Shown piece after piece: positions 54,063 through 63,485 of a stretch of DNA of 64,000 nt (the first letter of the stretch is position 1; the number at the start of each line of letters is the position of its first letter). Source of the DNA: Dyadobacter koreensis (GTDB lineage: Bacteria; Bacteroidota; Bacteroidia; Cytophagales; Spirosomataceae). The stretch is from contig NZ_FNXY01000007.1 of NCBI RefSeq assembly GCF_900108855.1, forward strand, positions 310,001-374,000, given 5' to 3'. The position numbers and the translations under genes were made by a program. Under the pieces are notes generated by a model. That model was not told where the DNA came from. It searched no databases and worked only from the letters and a program-made list of their open reading frames with translations.

Positions 54063-55334
54063 ATGAATGTAGATCAGCTTAAAAAGTATCGCGAAGAAGC
54101 CTATAATCACTTAACCCTGGAACTGCTCCCATTTTGGGAAAGTCGCTGTGTTGATAAAGAAAATGGAGGTTATATTACCCATTTCGATAACAATGGAAAT
54201 GACTCCGGGGAAGACGAAAAATCTCTGATTGCCCAAACCCGAACAGTTTTTACATTTTCTTCCGCACATCGCGCAGGTTATGGCCAAGGCCGATATGCGG
54301 CCATCGCCAAACATGGTGTCGATTTTTTGATCAGTAAAATGTGGGATACTGAGAACGGAGGTTTCTACTGGCTGATGGACCGAAAAGGAAATATAAAGAT
54401 AGATGAAAAAATAGTCTACGGCCTCAGTTTCGCTATTTATAGTTTAAGTGAATATACACTTGCGACGGGTGACCCTATCGGCCTGGAATATGCAGAAAAA
54501 ACCTTCGAACTCTTACAGGTTTATGGTGCTGACACTTATTACGGAGGATATTTTGAAATGTTTACAAGGAACTGGGAGTTGAAAGGCGAAGGTTCTGCCG
54601 GTGGTGACCGAAAAACCCTGGATGCACATATGCACCTTATGGAGGCGTTTACAACCTTATACGAGGCAAGTGGTAAACAGGTGCACCGCCGAAAATTAAA
54701 TGAGATTATTCAATTGCTGATCAATAAAATTATGCACCCGGTCTATGGAACCGGGATACCTCAATTCTGGGCTGACTGGACAGTCGCACCGCAAATAAAA
54801 TTCGATATAATCTGGGGGTGGGACAGATTTTCAGAAGATGGCTCAAAGAGTTCAGCAGAAGATAATACGAGCTACGGTCACAATGTTGAGTTTGCCTGGC
54901 TGCTGATGCATGCCCTGGATATATGCGGTATTTCCTATGATGATTATAACAGCCAGCTCCTACAATCCTTCGATCATGCGATTGATCATGGAATTGACTG
55001 GGAATTTGGAGGAGTTTACGTGGAAGGCTCCCACGCCGGCGCGGTATACGATCGTGAAAAGGAATTCTGGCAGCAGGCCGAGGTGCTTATAGGAATGCTT
55101 GATGCCTATCGGATTTACGGTGATGTCAAATACTTAAAAGCTTACGATTCCACTCACCGTTTTGTTTTCGACAAAATGATCCATCATAAGGTCGGCGAAT
55201 GGCTTCCGCTTCTGACACGTCAGGGTGAACCGATCTGGAAGCACATGAGCCATTCCTGGAAAGTGAATTACCATTCGGTGCGTTCGATGGTTCAAAGCAT
55301 TATTCGGCTTGACAAACTGTTATCGAATGCCTAG
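54063..55334 (+). CDS. AGE-family epimerase, cellobiose 2-epimerase-like
   Basis: A 423-aa (alpha/alpha)6-barrel enzyme of the N-acylglucosamine 2-epimerase family. Characteristic words are ENGGYITHFDNNG, ENGGFYWLMDRKG, GHNVEFAWLL, TLDAHMHLMEAFTTLYE and the C-terminal HSWKVNYHSVRSM. The His residues in DAHMHL and GHNVEF are the general acid/base pair. The ENGGF and EFWQQAEVL words favour cellobiose or mannose-type epimerases over GlcNAc. It is cytosolic, monocistronic, with no sugar transporter nearby. Confidence 0.86.
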   Translation: MNVDQLKKYREEAYNHLTLELLPFWESRCVDKENGGYITHFDNNGNDSGEDEKSLIAQTRTVFTFSSAHRAGYGQGRYAAIAKHGVDFLISKMWDTENGGFYWLMDRKGNIKIDEKIVYGLSFAIYSLSEYTLATGDPIGLEYAEKTFELLQVYGADTYYGGYFEMFTRNWELKGEGSAGGDRKTLDAHMHLMEAFTTLYEASGKQVHRRKLNEIIQLLINKIMHPVYGTGIPQFWADWTVAPQIKFDIIWGWDRFSEDGSKSSAEDNTSYGHNVEFAWLLMHALDICGISYDDYNSQLLQSFDHAIDHGIDWEFGGVYVEGSHAGAVYDREKEFWQQAEVLIGMLDAYRIYGDVKYLKAYDSTHRFVFDKMIHHKVGEWLPLLTRQGEPIWKHMSHSWKVNYHSVRSMVQSIIRLDKLLSNA

Positions 55335-55659
55335 CGATTTAACTGGGGATTATTTGCAGCAGGAAAACTGAAAAATTCACAATTTAGGGAAAATGATGGG
55401 CAGAAGATTGTGTTAAAATAAACATAAAAAAAGAAAGAAAGATGCTATAAACATAACTTATATCGGCATTCAGAACATATTGTTATGAATGTATCAGGCT
55501 TAAAACCAACATTTTCTAAGCCTATTAAATAGTCGTAAATCAAATTTAATAATCTCGGACCTCTTTGTCCCACCCCTTCTTTGGTATACTTTATTTACAA
55601 TATTTGGAAAGGCTTAATACATAAGCAATAAATCATCAATAACTTAAACCATTATAGCT
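55335..55659. other. Gap before CsbD gene
   Basis: About 325 bases with no gene. It contains a 7-bp inverted repeat AGGCTTA (55496-55502) / TAAGCCT (55517-55523) that may be the AGE epimerase terminator or a regulator site. A TTTG-containing stretch near 55582 may be the CsbD promoter. Confidence 0.4.
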
Positions 55660-55857
55660 ATGAGCGCTTTCACACAGCAAGTAAAAGGTAACTGGAATGA
55701 ATTGAAAGGTAAATTCAAACAGCAGTATGCAGATCTTACAGACGACGATTTGCTTTATGAGGAAGGAAAAGAAGACGAGCTTCTGGGAAAACTTCAAACA
55801 AAATTAGGAAAAACACGCCAGGAAGTTGAAAGCGAAGTAGACAGCTGGTCAAAATAA
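55660..55857 (+). CDS. CsbD-family stress protein
   Basis: A 65-aa protein, VKGNWNELKGKFKQQYADLTDDDLLYEEG, matching the CsbD family. CsbD is a general-stress protein, induced with sigma-B type regulators in other bacteria. The terminal helix KLQTKLGKTRQEVESEV is typical. It ends at a strong terminator and stands alone. The stress function is known only by expression in other species. Confidence 0.9.
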   Translation: MSAFTQQVKGNWNELKGKFKQQYADLTDDDLLYEEGKEDELLGKLQTKLGKTRQEVESEVDSWSK

Positions 55858-55877
55858 TATAGTGTAGGTAAGGTTTT

Positions 55878-55914
55878 AAAACACCCTGAAATTCAATTTT
55901 CAGGGTGTTTTTTT
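55878..55914 (+). terminator. Rho-independent terminator after csbD-like gene
   Basis: AAAACACCCTGAA (55878-55890) pairs with TTCAGGGTGTTTT (55899-55911), followed by a T run. Confidence 0.9.
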
Positions 55915-56040
55915 GTGCGCCGGAATGACGCAATACCAGGAAAATCTTAAAAATTCTATCCTTAGGGTCTCTACAAAACATTTCCTCTATAACTTTAAAG
56001 CATCACAAAGAATCGCCAAGAAACATTCCTAAGCCCCAAT

Positions 56041-57039
56041 ATGAATACCAAAGAAATCCCCGTAGCAATCGTTGGTCTCGGCCTGATGGGTTCGAGTATC
56101 GTTACCTGCATGCTGATAGCCGGCCACCCGGTGGTTGCGCTCGCCCCATTGAGCAGCGATCTGCTTTACGCCAAAAAGCGAATCACGGACGACCTTGAAA
56201 AATCCCGGATGAATGGCATTGTCGGCAACAGTCCTGAATTTTATCTGAGAAATCTGCTCATAACGGAAAACTACGAAGATCTTTATGCCTGCAAACTTGT
56301 TATCGAATGCACCCTGGAAGATATCGCCATCAAGCAGTCTGTTTACGGAAAAGTGGAATCCGTCATAGCTTCCGATGCAATTTTAACAAGTAATACATCC
56401 GCTATACCGATCAGTACATTACAAAAGCTGACGAAAAATCCCGAGCGATTCTTTGGTTTGCATTGGGCGATACCGGCCCACACGACGCGTTTTCTGGAAA
56501 TCATCTGCGGCGATGACAGTGCGATTGCATATGGAGAATATCTCTATGAATTATCCTCTCATTGGGCTAAGGAGCCAATTTTGGTGCGGAAGGATATTGC
56601 CGGATTCATTACCAACCGGCTCATGTACGCAATGTATCGCGAGGCGATCAGTCTGGTTGAGGGTGGGTATGCCACCGTTGAAGATATTGACCGTTCATGC
56701 CGGAATAATGCTGGATATTTCATGACCATGGTAGGTATCTTTCGGTGGATGGATCTTACCGGCGTACCCGCCTACTATGCCGTGATGAAAGATTTATTAC
56801 CAACGTTGAACAACAGTGAGGAAGTCCCGAAACTGATTTCTGATATCGTCCAGGCCGGAGGAAAAGGTATTGCAAATGGAAAAGGGTTCTACGATTATGC
56901 TGCGGGCGAGGCAAAATTATGGGAAGAAACCTACGCGCAGTTTAGCTATGAAATCAGGGAACTGGCACTAAAATATCCCGCTGATATTGTTAAACAAAAA
57001 CTCAAAGAAAAACAGATGCAGCAGCAGCAGAATCAATAA
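56041..57039 (+). CDS. 3-hydroxyacyl-CoA dehydrogenase
   Basis: A 332-aa enzyme with an NAD-binding GLGLMGSSIV at residues 17-26, a mid-protein NTSAIPIS and GLHWAIPAHTTRFLEII for the active site, and a C-terminal GKGFYDY. It is a soluble dehydrogenase converting 3-hydroxyacyl-CoA or a similar hydroxy-acid to the keto form. The substrate is not indicated and no other beta-oxidation gene is present. Confidence 0.88.
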   Translation: MNTKEIPVAIVGLGLMGSSIVTCMLIAGHPVVALAPLSSDLLYAKKRITDDLEKSRMNGIVGNSPEFYLRNLLITENYEDLYACKLVIECTLEDIAIKQSVYGKVESVIASDAILTSNTSAIPISTLQKLTKNPERFFGLHWAIPAHTTRFLEIICGDDSAIAYGEYLYELSSHWAKEPILVRKDIAGFITNRLMYAMYREAISLVEGGYATVEDIDRSCRNNAGYFMTMVGIFRWMDLTGVPAYYAVMKDLLPTLNNSEEVPKLISDIVQAGGKGIANGKGFYDYAAGEAKLWEETYAQFSYEIRELALKYPADIVKQKLKEKQMQQQQNQ

Positions 57040-57065
57040 CTAATTTCTGGATTGTCAGCTCAAAT

Positions 57066-58487
57066 CTATTTGTTGTTCCGGTTATAAAGCAAAGCTTTCA
57101 GAGCTGGATTTTGAACGCCTGATTTTGGATTATCAGGACCGTTTTGAAATTGATAGGATTGTTCACCGGGTGCTGCCCGGAGTTCCTGATAGTCCTTGAA
57201 GTGATTGTTTAACCTGATCTGAATATTCTTCAAATCACAATTTTCGGCCCTTATTGCCGGGCCAGGCATTTCAAAAAAAGTATTTTGTTCTATGTTATTT
57301 TTTTTAACAGCGTTCAGGAGGATCGCAACACCTTGTTTTTCAATAACTCCAATATTGGAAAACAGATTGTCTGCTATCAGACAATTATTGCAATCACCTA
57401 AAATCATGGCGCCGTTCGCACCGATATCGGAGATATAGCAACCAGCCAAGGATCCGTTTTCATTAAAGTTGTTTAAGACAACTGCGTTTCCGCCAAGATC
57501 TGAAAAACTACACGCTTCCACGGAACAATTCAGCGTATTTTCAAATAGCACTGCCCCACCCCGAAAAACCGAAAAATCACTGCTAGTCAGCGTATCTCTA
57601 CTATCCATAAATGATCTTTCATTATGGACAAAATTCAAATTTTTTATCTTTACATTTTTTAATTGGTCAGAATCTTTTCCTTTGAGAATAAAACTACTTT
57701 TAAGGTTAGACACCTCAAACTTTGCCTTTGAAAGGTCTGTACCGGAAGAAGGATAGTAGTACAACACTCCTAATGTTTTATCCAGATACCATTCGCCCGG
57801 AGCATCAAGTTCTCCCAATATATTTTCTACAAAACGTTCCTTTTCAGCCATATGGACGGGCTTCCTAATTTGCCAGCCACCGTCGAGCTCGAGGTTATCC
57901 GTATCATCAACGCCGGTAATTCTGTAATGGAGACTACCCCTCTTCTTTTCATCCAGGGCGTGTACATATCCTCCAACCGGATTTCCCCATGTTAAAACAC
58001 GGACGTAAAATGTTGCATCTTCTGCTGTCCCCCGAAACACTTTAGCACGCTTATCCAGGTTTGGATATCGCGCCAGAGTTTGTAGAATTCCATTGACAAA
58101 AAAACGCTCAAATGAGATTCCTTCCGGTACAGAAGTTCGGTAAATATTGCCCTTGAAATGACTCCAGTCCGTACTCAAAACACGTCCGGCGCTAATAACT
58201 ACTTTTTGACGATTTGCAGCAGTAATTTCAAGTTCTGCGGGAGAATTTTCTGTATTCGTTATCTCGACAGGGGCGGACAAATAATATGTCCCCTGCTGCA
58301 AAAGGATACTAACTTTTGTTCTGCCATAAGACTGGCTCAATTCCACTGCTTTTGCGACTGACTTAACCGGGCTATCTGATTTTCCGGTATTTTTATCATC
58401 ACCAGCAGGCGAAACGTGGATGTAATTTATCTGTGCGAAAACAGCGCTGCTAAAAACAAAAAAAATCGCGCTTAATAAAAATTTCAT
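57066..58487 (-). CDS. Exported right-handed beta-helix protein
   Basis: A 473-aa protein from the ATG at 58487 (MKFLLSAIFFVFSSAVFAQ), a signal peptide. An upstream ATG at 58520 adds 11 residues before it and is less likely. The body begins YIHVSPAGDDKNTG and has parallel beta-helix repeats toward the C-terminus (NAVVLNNFNENGSLAGCYISDIGAN-like turns). This is the architecture of secreted polysaccharide lyases and glycan-binding proteins. No catalytic set is clear, so the substrate is unknown. It is convergent with the 3-hydroxyacyl-CoA dehydrogenase gene. Confidence 0.8.
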   Translation of the reverse strand: MKFLLSAIFFVFSSAVFAQINYIHVSPAGDDKNTGKSDSPVKSVAKAVELSQSYGRTKVSILLQQGTYYLSAPVEITNTENSPAELEITAANRQKVVISAGRVLSTDWSHFKGNIYRTSVPEGISFERFFVNGILQTLARYPNLDKRAKVFRGTAEDATFYVRVLTWGNPVGGYVHALDEKKRGSLHYRITGVDDTDNLELDGGWQIRKPVHMAEKERFVENILGELDAPGEWYLDKTLGVLYYYPSSGTDLSKAKFEVSNLKSSFILKGKDSDQLKNVKIKNLNFVHNERSFMDSRDTLTSSDFSVFRGGAVLFENTLNCSVEACSFSDLGGNAVVLNNFNENGSLAGCYISDIGANGAMILGDCNNCLIADNLFSNIGVIEKQGVAILLNAVKKNNIEQNTFFEMPGPAIRAENCDLKNIQIRLNNHFKDYQELRAAPGEQSYQFQNGPDNPKSGVQNPALKALLYNRNNK

Positions 58488-58786
58488 AAATATTGATTCT
58501 TTCCTGACATCAACCCGCAATCGCTTTGTTTATAGAAATGACTAGACGAAGCCTTCTATTTTAAAAGTGGCGTTCCTTTTTTCTTACTGCAATTCATTGA
58601 TTTATTCTTGTATTTTCTCTTAAATAAAGTGGTTCTTATGGAAAGTCTTGAGTAGCTTTGAGGCGTTTGAAGAACTGCTCACCGACTTGAATTTTCCATC
58701 TATATAAATATGAACATTTGAAGTTTACCTGGCAGAAAACTTTCAAAAATATTTAGTACATTTTCTGACCTAATGATATCTAACCT

Positions 58787-60112
58787 ATGGATGATTTCAT
58801 CGCCGCAAGATCTCAAATGGCACTTTCTCTGGGGTTCCACATTATTTTTTCATGCATAGGGATGGTTATGCCTTTCTTTATGGCTGTTGCACATTACTAT
58901 TATTTAAAAACCGACAATATTGTCTATAAAAATATAACAAAAGCATGGAGCAAAGGTGTTGCAATTTTCTTCGCCACCGGCGCTGTTTCAGGGACAGTAT
59001 TGTCGTTTGAACTGGGGCTGTTATGGCCGAAATTTATGGAGCATGCCGGGCCGATTTTTGGGATGCCATTTTCTCTTGAAGGTACAGCTTTTTTTATCGA
59101 GGCTATTGCGCTTGGTTTTTTTCTCTACGGTTGGGACCGGTTTAATAAATGGTTCCACTGGATTACAGGCGTAGTCGTAGGTGTCAGCGGACTGGCATCC
59201 GGCATTTTGGTCGTTGCTGCAAATGCCTGGATGAACAGTCCCGCGGGTTTCGATTTTGTAAACGGTGAATATCTGAATGTTGACCCGATGAAAGCCATGT
59301 TTAATGATGCATGGTTTTCCCAGTCACTTCACATGTGTATCGCGGCTTTTGCGGCCACGGGTTTTGCGGTGGCTGGTGTTCATGCATTAATGATCGTAAG
59401 AAGACAAAATGTATATTTTCACACAAAATCGTTCACCATCGCAGCTATTTTCGGTTGTGCAGCTGCGTTAATCCAGCCTTTGAGCGGAGATATCTCCGCC
59501 AAGGATGTCGCCAAAAGACAGCCTGCAAAACTGGCTGCAATGGAAGCCCATTTTCATACTGAAAAAGCTGCCGGACTTGTTGTTGGCGGGATTCCCGATG
59601 AAAAAGCCAAAGACGTAAACTTCGGTGTAAAAATTCCAGGGCTGCTAAGTTTTATGGCGCACGGAGATTTTAATTCCGAAGTAACCGGCCTGGATAAATT
59701 TCCTGAAGAAAATCAGCCGCCGGTTGCCATCACACACTACGCATTTCAGATCATGGTCGGACTTGGTATGGCAATGATGGGTATCGCATTTTTATATTTT
59801 CTTGCTTTGTTTAAAAAGAAAAAATGGCTGCAAAGTGACTGGCTGCTCAAACTTTTTGTTGCCGCGACACCTTTAGGTTTCATCGCCGTTGAAGCGGGTT
59901 GGACTGTAACGGAAGTTGGCAGGCAGCCGTGGATCATTTATAACGTGATGAGGACAGCCGATGCTGTTACACCGATGCCTGGTATCAGCTATTCATTTTA
60001 CATGTTCACCGCAATGTACGTTTCGCTCGGGATGATTGTCACCTTTATGTTGTATAGACAAATAAAGATGGTAGACAAACTCTACGATCTGCCGACGGGA
60101 GCTAAGCACTGA
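58787..60112 (+). CDS. cydA: Cytochrome bd ubiquinol oxidase subunit I
   Basis: A 441-aa polytopic protein with the CydA pattern: FHIIFSCIGMVMPFFMAVAHYYY, GTVLSFELGLLWPKFM and the Q-loop region ending VEAGWTVTEVGRQPW near 375-395. The conserved His near 18 and 190 and Met in the C-terminal region are the heme ligands. The Q-loop is short, as in many Bacteroidota. It is followed by cydB after 54 bases, so the two form one oxidase, a high-affinity terminal oxidase for low oxygen. No cydX is seen. Confidence 0.96.
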   Translation: MDDFIAARSQMALSLGFHIIFSCIGMVMPFFMAVAHYYYLKTDNIVYKNITKAWSKGVAIFFATGAVSGTVLSFELGLLWPKFMEHAGPIFGMPFSLEGTAFFIEAIALGFFLYGWDRFNKWFHWITGVVVGVSGLASGILVVAANAWMNSPAGFDFVNGEYLNVDPMKAMFNDAWFSQSLHMCIAAFAATGFAVAGVHALMIVRRQNVYFHTKSFTIAAIFGCAAALIQPLSGDISAKDVAKRQPAKLAAMEAHFHTEKAAGLVVGGIPDEKAKDVNFGVKIPGLLSFMAHGDFNSEVTGLDKFPEENQPPVAITHYAFQIMVGLGMAMMGIAFLYFLALFKKKKWLQSDWLLKLFVAATPLGFIAVEAGWTVTEVGRQPWIIYNVMRTADAVTPMPGISYSFYMFTAMYVSLGMIVTFMLYRQIKMVDKLYDLPTGAKH

Positions 60113-60166
60113 TCGGGAAATTTAGGCGGGTCATTCCGTGATTAATTCACTCACACGAAAATTGAA

Positions 60167-61186
60167 ATGTTATACGTCGTTATTATTTATCTCTGGACTG
60201 CAATCCTTCTCTATCTCCTTCTTGGAGGTGCAGATTTTGGTGCGGGAATTATTGAGCTGTTTACTTCAAATGCAAATAAGATCCAAACCAGAAAGACGCT
60301 TTATGAGGCGATCGGCCCAATCTGGGAAGCAAACCATATGTGGCTGATCATTGCTATTGTAATTTTGTTTGTGGGCTTTCCGACCATTTACAGCACGATG
60401 TCTGTATATCTGCATATTCCCCTGACAATTATGCTTCTGGGAATTATCGCGCGCGGCACCGCTTTTACATTCAGGCATTATGACGCGGTGCAGGACGATA
60501 TGCAGGAAATTTACAATCCCATTTTCGCCTATTCAAGTTTTATCACACCATTTTTTCTGGGCATTATCGCCGGGAGTGCCGTATCGGGTCATATAGATCC
60601 GAAGGCTGAAAACTTTATGGACGCATACATTTTCAGCTGGCTCCACTGGTTTTCCGTTTCCGTTGGATTGTTCACAGTCTCAATCTGCGGGTTTCTTGCC
60701 GCTGTATTTTTGATTGGAGAAACAGACAATCAGCATGATAGAAAACGTTTTGAATTAAAAGCCAAAGCATTCAACATTGCAGCAGTAATCTGCGGTATCC
60801 TTGTATTCATTTCTGCATTAATTGACGGAATTCCTCTCATTGACTGGGTGTTTGGCAACGCCATAGGCATTATCGCCATTTCAGCAGCTACATTATCGCT
60901 GGTGCTCCTATGGTATCTTTTATACAAAGGCAAATCGAAAATCATCAGGGTTCTAGCTGGTTTTCAGGTTACGATGATCCTTTTGACAACAACCTATCGT
61001 CATTATCCGAATATCGTAATTTTGAAAAACGGGGGTTATCTTTCGCTAATCGAACACAGCGGTCACGAAAAAACAATGCAAGCTCTGGCTCTTGCGCTGC
61101 TGATTGGGAGTATTTTCATTCTTCCCGCGCTGTTTTATCTGATTTACAGTTTTCAAAAAAAGAAAGTGGACTATGCCACTGACTAA
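60167..61186 (+). CDS. cydB: Cytochrome bd ubiquinol oxidase subunit II
   Basis: A 339-aa polytopic protein with the typical start MLYVVIIYLWTAILLYLLLGGADFGAG, then GPIWEANHMWLI and a series of helices. It binds the quinol-side subunit and completes the bd oxidase. The gene is 54 bases from cydA on the same strand and ends at a strong terminator, so cydAB is a two-gene operon. Confidence 0.96.
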   Translation: MLYVVIIYLWTAILLYLLLGGADFGAGIIELFTSNANKIQTRKTLYEAIGPIWEANHMWLIIAIVILFVGFPTIYSTMSVYLHIPLTIMLLGIIARGTAFTFRHYDAVQDDMQEIYNPIFAYSSFITPFFLGIIAGSAVSGHIDPKAENFMDAYIFSWLHWFSVSVGLFTVSICGFLAAVFLIGETDNQHDRKRFELKAKAFNIAAVICGILVFISALIDGIPLIDWVFGNAIGIIAISAATLSLVLLWYLLYKGKSKIIRVLAGFQVTMILLTTTYRHYPNIVILKNGGYLSLIEHSGHEKTMQALALALLIGSIFILPALFYLIYSFQKKKVDYATD

Positions 61187-61204
61187 TAATCTGATAAAGT
61201 AGAG

Positions 61205-61248
61205 AAAATAAACGGCCCGGCTTATACAAAAGCCAGGCCGTTTATTTT
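61205..61248. terminator. Bidirectional terminator after cydB
   Basis: AAAATAAACGGCCCGGCT pairs with AGCCAGGCCGTTTATTTT (arms about 61205-61222 and 61231-61248) with one mismatch. Confidence 0.9.
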
Positions 61249-61278
61249 CTGAAACCCAGGTTTACAATGTAACAGTGT

Positions 61279-61848
61279 TTATTTGCTCTCCTTCACAATT
61301 TTCAACCCTTTTGTCCAGCGCACCAGCTCCCTGATCATATTTTCAGCTGTTTTATAGGCACTATCCGTAGGCACGAATTCGCCTTCCTCGTTGATATACT
61401 GAGTGAACAAAGGAAAATTCACAGCCTCATAAATCGGTACAATTTTAAATGTAGCGAGATCTGCCTTCAAGCTGTTTGCTGCCCTTGTCCCAGCTGATAT
61501 TCCACCATAACTAACAATTCCAGCCGCCTTATATCCCCACTCATGAAAAAGGTATTCCAAAGCATTTCTTAACGGCGCGGGATAATTGAAGTCATACTCT
61601 GCGGTCACAAAGATGAAGGCGTCAGCCTCATCAATCGAAGCGCTCCATTTTTTTGTATGCTCGTGCTCATACTTTTGCATGGTCGGGTGATTTGCTTCAT
61701 CCATCAAGGGTAACTTAATGTCGCCTAAATCCAGTAATTCGACGTTAAACTCTTCGTGTTTTTTGGCAATTTCCGCAATCCACGCTGCCACAAGCGGCCC
61801 TTTTCTACCCGGCCTGACAGTCGAGGTGATGATTTTCAGATTGTACAT
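61279..61848 (-). CDS. NADPH-dependent FMN reductase-family protein
   Basis: A 189-aa flavodoxin-like protein from the ATG at 61848 (MYNLKIITSTVRPGRKG); the longer frame to 61893 would add 15 unlikely residues. STVRPGRKG is the phosphate-binding loop for FMN. VTAEYDFNYPAPLRNALEYL is the family's hallmark helix-strand. It reduces quinones or azo compounds or flavins with NADPH. It starts 26 bases downstream of the YceI gene on the same strand and is probably co-transcribed. Confidence 0.9.
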   Translation of the reverse strand: MYNLKIITSTVRPGRKGPLVAAWIAEIAKKHEEFNVELLDLGDIKLPLMDEANHPTMQKYEHEHTKKWSASIDEADAFIFVTAEYDFNYPAPLRNALEYLFHEWGYKAAGIVSYGGISAGTRAANSLKADLATFKIVPIYEAVNFPLFTQYINEEGEFVPTDSAYKTAENMIRELVRWTKGLKIVKESK

Positions 61849-61873
61849 AATACTCGTTTGTAGTTTTGTATGT

Positions 61874-62440
61874 TTATTGACCAAATTCGCCATCGGCAGT
61901 AATTATAACTTCTTCGCTCAACATAGGCGCTTCAAATTTTGGGCCAATACCAAAATCTGAGCGTTTGATTGTGCCAGTTGCACGAAATCCCGCAACCGCT
62001 TTCTTGTTCATCGGATTTGTTACGGTTCCGCGATAGATGAAATCCAGAGACACCGGCTTTGTAACTCCATGCATCGTCAAATTACCGGTAAGCTGATACT
62101 TGCTTTCACTTACTTTTTTAAAACTCGTACTTTTAAAGGTTATCTCAGGATTTGCAGCTGCGTCAAAAAAATCGGCCGATTTTAAATGTTCGTTACGTTT
62201 CTCAACTCCTGTATTGATTGAAGCAGTTTTAGCAGTCAGGGTAAAAGTGGCATCACTGAAGTCAGGTTTCGTTGCATTGATCGTTGCGTCAAAATCTGTG
62301 AAGGCTCCGGAAACGGTCGAAATACCCAAATGCGTGATATCAAATTTAAGCTGTGAATGGGCTTTGTCCGACTTCCAGGTTTGTGCAAAAGTGGTTAACG
62401 ATGCAACGGTCAGCAAGATAAAAAATGAAATCTTTTTCAT
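61874..62440 (-). CDS. YceI-family periplasmic protein
   Basis: A 188-aa protein with a signal peptide ending TFAQ (about 19) and a YceI domain (TWKSDKAHSQLKFDITHLGIS, then AANPEITFKSTSF and GTIKRSDFGIGP). Unlike the YceI at 25589 it has no lipobox, so it should be soluble in the periplasm and bind a lipid-like ligand. The FMN reductase follows in the same direction. Confidence 0.92.
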   Translation of the reverse strand: MKKISFFILLTVASLTTFAQTWKSDKAHSQLKFDITHLGISTVSGAFTDFDATINATKPDFSDATFTLTAKTASINTGVEKRNEHLKSADFFDAAANPEITFKSTSFKKVSESKYQLTGNLTMHGVTKPVSLDFIYRGTVTNPMNKKAVAGFRATGTIKRSDFGIGPKFEAPMLSEEVIITADGEFGQ

Positions 62441-63089
62441 TTTGATTTAAAGTTTAGTTTAAGATGAACTGGCGGTAAATTAAAAATAAAACGCGAAATA
62501 CCAGGAAACAGATACCAATTTGATTTGCAGTGCCTGTTCATGACAATGCCGGCTCGTGAAGATTTGTTAACTTGTTTTTGAATAGAATTTTGATCCTGCT
62601 AATCCGGGACAGAACCAAAAATTGTAGTCTTGCAAAGAGTTATAGCAGCGATCGTAACGCTTATTTAGGCCCCCACTAACCATATTACCGCATAGAAACT
62701 ATGAAAAAAATAGCAGTTAATAAATACAAATCAGTCAATTATAAGCTGCGAGAAGCCATCGTAAAACTATGCAGATTTTATTTACTACCTGATGGCGGGA
62801 ATACCCGCGGCTAAGGCGCTGACTAATCTGAAGTATGCAACAAGCTAATAATCCTTTTTCTATTCTGTATGACTGACGCTGAAAAGCTGGGTAGCCGGAT
62901 TATGTGTTTGAAACAAAAAATACGGCTCCGATAGTATATTTCAAAAACCAAATTACTATTTGTTAACTGCAAGCCGGTAATGTGAAAACAGCCGAGAAAA
63001 ATATTACCGGAACCTTAAAATATAATACCAAAAAACGTGCTTGCCTTGCAACGCAAACACAAGGCCAATTCGCGGACGTATAATAATTA
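62441..63089. other. Gap of about 650 bases with no supported gene
   Basis: A 37-codon frame (62701-62814, MKKIAVNKYKSVNYKLR) is present but has no recognisable family, so I do not call it. I see no hairpin of note. The right end presumably includes the terminator region of the osmC-like operon on the minus strand. Confidence 0.4.
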
Positions 63090-63485
63090 TTAAAGAAGTA
63101 AAGTATCGATTGTAATCGTATGGGTCAGTGTATTATGAATGGGACATTTGTTAGCTATGGCGAGAAGTCTTGTCTTCTGCTCCTCTGTCAGTTCCCCGAC
63201 CAGTTTAATACTGCGTTGCATTTTCGATACATTCAACTGAACATCCCTGGAAAAATCCACAGTCACGTTAACTTCGGTCAACTCGGTCCATCCTTTACGA
63301 TTTGCATACATACGGAGCGTTCCGCAAGTACATGCTGCAAGCGCTGATGCCAGTAATTCTTCCGGGGAAAATCCCAGTCCCATCCCACCAGCAGAGACAG
63401 GCTCGTCTGATATGATTGAATTTGCCGCCGATTTAATTTCTGTTTTATAAAGTACCGAACCGATACTTGCCTGAACTTTCGCCAT
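63090..63485 (-). CDS. OsmC-family peroxiredoxin-like protein
   Basis: A 131-aa OsmC/Ohr-fold protein. The ASALAACTCGTLRMYANRKG segment holds the paired Cys expected of the family (one near 54, the other near 114 in KCPIHNTLTH). It removes organic peroxides or acts as a thiol-dependent hydrolase. Its ATG overlaps the stop of the pirin gene (TAATG), so it is translationally coupled with it on the minus strand. Confidence 0.88.
   Translation of the reverse strand: MAKVQASIGSVLYKTEIKSAANSIISDEPVSAGGMGLGFSPEELLASALAACTCGTLRMYANRKGWTELTEVNVTVDFSRDVQLNVSKMQRSIKLVGELTEEQKTRLLAIANKCPIHNTLTHTITIDTLLL

Noticed and set aside
61187..61248. cydX small subunit after cydB
   Set aside because: The space before the terminator is under 20 bases, so no cydX is present here.
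62701..62814. 37-codon frame MKKIAVNKYKSVNY in the YceI-OsmC gap
   Set aside because: Too short and without family, promoter or terminator.
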